The notes under the pieces were generated by a model. The model saw only the letters and a program-made list of their open reading frames with translations, was not told the DNA's origin and did no database searches. A stretch of 6,418 nucleotides of DNA from JBMZCV01 sp049613665 (lineage in GTDB: Bacteria; Bacteroidota; Bacteroidia; Chitinophagales; UBA2359), in the NCBI GenBank assembly GCA_049613665.1, contig JBMZCV010000231.1:1-6418 (forward strand), written 5' to 3'. Positions 5,825 through 6,418 of this stretch are shown piece after piece (within the stretch, counting starts at the first letter, position 1; every line of letters begins with the position of its first letter). The translations under genes and the position numbers were made by a program.

Positions 5825-5832
5825 CAAAACTA
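5825..5832 (-). promoter_or_regulatory. Possible -7 box (TAGTTTTG) for the glycosyltransferase gene
   Basis: Read on the minus strand, 5832-5825 is TAGTTTTG, a full TAnnTTTG match about 53 bases before the ATG at 5771. No TTG lies at the right distance upstream, so support is partial. It sits 2 bases from the opposing -7 box, so the two promoters would compete. Confidence 0.35.
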
Positions 5833-5851
5833 AAATTGATTAAATTTAGCT

Positions 5852-6103
5852 ATGAAAGAATTAATAAAAAATAGTAAATATCAGCAACTCATCGAAAAAA
5901 TAGGCGTGTCATATCAAGCATCAAAAAAGAAAGCTATTTCGGCTGTAAATGCAGAAATGCTTAAAGCCTACTGGAATATAGGAAAATATATTATTGATTT
6001 TGAACAAGAAGGTAAAATAAAAGCGAAATATGGCAAATCCCTTCTCATAAATTTATCAAAAGACCTTTCACTTCGCTATGGTAGAGGCTTTAGTACACTG
6101 TAA
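5852..6103 (+). pseudogene. Truncated DUF1016 (YhcG-like) N-terminal domain gene
   Basis: An 83-codon frame that opens like DUF1016 N-terminal proteins: YQQLIEKIGVSYQASKKKAISAVNAEMLKAYWNIGKYIIDFEQEG, then KYGKSLLINLSKDLSLRYGRGFS. Full members are about 330-380 residues, and the N-terminal helical domain precedes a PDDEXK nuclease domain. They appear near restriction-modification and other accessory genes, and some are annotated as nucleases of unresolved function. Here the reading breaks right after RYGRGFS, where relatives continue with SNL and the next helices; it ends with Thr-Leu and a TAA lying inside a 55-base repeat that recurs at 6335. The conserved part is undamaged and has a good promoter, so a short product may be made. 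The nuclease part is absent from the rest of the window. Truncation by the repeat or an insertion at about 6089-6092 is inferred. Confidence 0.8.
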
Positions 6104-6143
6104 AATAAGTTTGTTGTAGTTTTAAAGATGTGAGAAATGACAT
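6089..6143 (+). repeat. 55-base direct repeat, copy 1
   Basis: Matches 6335-6389 at 47 of 55 positions without gaps. Both begin TTTAGTACACTGTAA and end ATGTGAGAAATGACAT. Copy 1 begins inside the DUF1016 reading frame and supplies its stop codon. The sequence left of the two copies is unrelated, so the repeat edge near 6089-6092 probably marks an element boundary. Confidence 0.75.
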
Positions 6144-6211
6144 ATTTCTAAAACTACAATAGCTCATAATTTTTTAGATTTGACAATTTTGGCTAAAAAA
6201 TATGTCATTTC
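6134..6211. repeat. 14-bp perfect inverted repeat with 50-base loop
   Basis: GAAATGACATATTT (6134-6147) and AAATATGTCATTTC (6198-6211) are perfect inverses. The left arm overlaps the right end of direct-repeat copy 1. Size and layout resemble a miniature palindromic element, but no target duplication is evident and no coding remnant lies inside. Confidence 0.6.
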
Positions 6212-6246
6212 TTTCTTGTTATTGAAAAAAAGTTTTAAATTAGCTT

Positions 6247-6279
6247 AGACCTGACAGGTTTTAGAAACCTGTCAGGTCT
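6247..6279. repeat. 15-bp hairpin of the GACCTGACAGG intergenic family
   Basis: AGACCTGACAGGTTT (6247-6261) and AAACCTGTCAGGTCT (6265-6279) form a perfect 15-bp stem with the 3-base loop TAG. This palindrome is, from memory, a frequent intergenic repeat in Bacteroidota. It could act as a transcription terminator for transcripts coming from the DUF1016 promoter, although the T-rich stretch (from about 6293) is not immediately next to it. Confidence 0.75.
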
Positions 6280-6334
6280 GAACAAAAGAGTAATATTTTT
6301 TTGAAAAGTCTTATATAATTTACTTTACAGCGTA

Positions 6335-6389
6335 TTTAGTACACTGTAATCTAAGTTTCTTCAAATTTTGAAAATGTGAGAAATGACAT
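6335..6389 (+). repeat. 55-base direct repeat, copy 2
   Basis: Second copy of 6089-6143, displaced by 246 bases. Just upstream, TTACAGCGT (6325-6333) is nearly the inverse of ACACTGTAA (6341-6349) within the copy, giving an 8-of-9 stem that copy 1 lacks. Immediately after it comes the 14-base tandem repeat. Confidence 0.75.
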
Positions 6390-6417
6390 CGTATGTTTGC
6401 CTTCGTATGTTTGCCTT
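6390..6417 (+). repeat. Tandem repeat, two copies of CGTATGTTTGCCTT
   Basis: Two exact 14-base units abut and are followed by a final G at the window edge, so the array may continue outside. With the preceding AT the unit resembles the start of the window (ATCGTATGTTTGCC versus ATAGTATGTTTCCC, 12 of 14), which ties it to the repeat family seen at 1-23 and 3190-3279. Confidence 0.65.
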
Positions 6418-6418
6418 G

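Noticed and set aside
6089..6418. CRISPR array, suggested by direct repeats
   Set aside because: There are only two 55-base copies at 85 percent identity, 246 bases apart, with no regular spacers and no cas genes.

Overview
The window is AT-rich, has few Shine-Dalgarno sites, and carries matches to the Bacteroidota promoter pattern (TTG about 20 bases before TAnnTTTG). Its gene families and palindromic intergenic repeats (the GTCATTC...GAATGAC type and the GACCTGACAGG hairpin) also fit that phylum. I read it as chromosomal, probably from a flavobacterium- or cytophaga-like organism. Species cannot be named from the sequence alone.

Left part (1-1333): the window opens on one arm of a 23-base inverted repeat, followed by a small secreted protein with MORN-like repeats, probably a lipoprotein (145-795). 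A 540-base gap follows. It holds a REP-like palindrome and two gene remnants meeting end to end: 141 bases of the C-terminal part of an ArnT-like glycosyltransferase (minus strand, with two in-frame stops) and the last 47 codons of a GHMP-type kinase (plus strand). A full relative of the first remnant lies in the same window at 4071-5771.

Middle part (1334-3922), all plus strand: a small MerC-like membrane protein that appears to lack its centre; a WYL-domain HTH regulator (YafY type); a GyrI-like effector-binding protein; and a DUF1801 protein. The WYL regulator and the GyrI-like gene look like a regulator plus a small-molecule-binding partner, with palindromes and a possible promoter between them. 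The 3051-3493 gap carries an AAACATAC-type palindrome and a perfect 17-bp stem-loop.

Right part (3923-6418): a hairpin separates DUF1801 from the convergent full-length GT39/GT83-type glycosyltransferase (minus strand). A short divergent promoter region leads to a DUF1016 (YhcG-like, PDDEXK-nuclease-associated) gene that stops after about 80 codons, exactly where a repeat begins. The last 315 bases hold no gene, only stacked repeats: two 55-base direct repeats, a 14-bp inverted repeat, a 15-bp hairpin and a 14-base tandem repeat cut by the window edge.

Overall this is a repeat-rich region where genes have been truncated and reassorted around short mobile-looking sequences, not an obvious single new system. 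The best leads are the coding-constrained remnant of a second glycosyltransferase copy, the truncation of the DUF1016 gene at a repeat boundary, and the dispersed GTATGTTT repeat family.
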